From positions 1-14,349 of the forward strand of contig JADHTP010000054.1 of assembly GCA_016784945.1 (NCBI GenBank): a DNA stretch of 14,349 nucleotides, written 5' to 3'. The notes under the pieces were generated by a model. That model did no database searches. It was not told where the DNA came from and saw only the letters and a list, made by a program, of their open reading frames with translations. A program made the translations under genes and the position numbers. Positions 14,297 to 14,349 of this stretch are shown in pieces. Origin of the DNA: Deltaproteobacteria bacterium (lineage in GTDB: Bacteria; Myxococcota_A; UBA9042; DTJE01). Within the stretch, counting starts at the first letter, position 1. Each line of letters begins with the position of its first letter.

Positions 14297-14349
14297 GGTG
14301 CAGGTATGATACATCATCCGGGTCAACTGGGGGGGCTGGTGTACGGAAG

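Noticed and set aside
1..14349. CRISPR arrays, tRNA or rRNA genes, transposases, prophage genes
   Set aside because: Nothing resembling regular direct repeats with spacers, tRNA cloverleaf ends, rRNA cores or such proteins was seen in the stretches outside the genes.

Overview
The window looks like chromosomal DNA from a GC-rich, uncultivated relative of the Myxococcota/Bradymonadota ('delta-proteobacterial') lineage. The evidence is codon use with strong GC bias, a sigma-54 response regulator of PilR/NtrC type, surface lipoproteins with runs of C-x-P-x-C...CGxDGCxGxCGxC modules, and a protein ending in a GC/hydrophobic/RRR tail like MYXO-CTERM sorting signals. The taxonomic call is inference. 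No tRNA, rRNA, CRISPR array, transposase or phage gene is visible.

Left part (1-3805, all minus strand): a chalcone-isomerase-like exported protein, a C-terminally truncated ZIP metal transporter, then a nitrogenase-superfamily pair. The pair is a NifH/BchL/BchX-like Fe protein (1875-2696, TTG start, its own TTGACA-17-GATACT promoter) followed after 4 nt by a component-1-like (NifD/NifK/BchN-like) protein (1-1870) that runs off the left edge. The component-1 protein has about 200 or more extra residues ahead of its GC motif. This uncharacterised reductase is the most interesting system in the window.

Middle (3806-6143): a 260-bp divergent intergenic region holds an 82-bp inverted-repeat element with two mirror hairpins and a promoter for a TGS/ThrRS-like nucleoside (uridine-type) kinase. 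Directly behind the kinase, with an intact ribosome binding site, is a deletion remnant of an NCS2/AzgA-type nucleobase permease: its first ~16 codons are joined out of frame to its last ~39. After it, at 6012-6096, lies a striking element of five nested stems.

Right part (6144-14349): a minus-strand Cys-rich lipoprotein is divergent from a plus-strand series. That series is an exported HEAT-repeat protein, a HAD phosphatase fused to a YrdC/Sua5 domain (4-nt overlap with the HEAT gene), and a large agmatine/peptidyl-arginine deiminase-family lipoprotein with a Cys-rich C-terminal half and a C-terminal membrane/sorting tail. The deiminase has its own promoter overlapping the preceding stop codon. 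A 70-bp inverted-repeat element separates it from a convergent sigma-54-dependent response regulator whose upstream region reaches the window's right edge.
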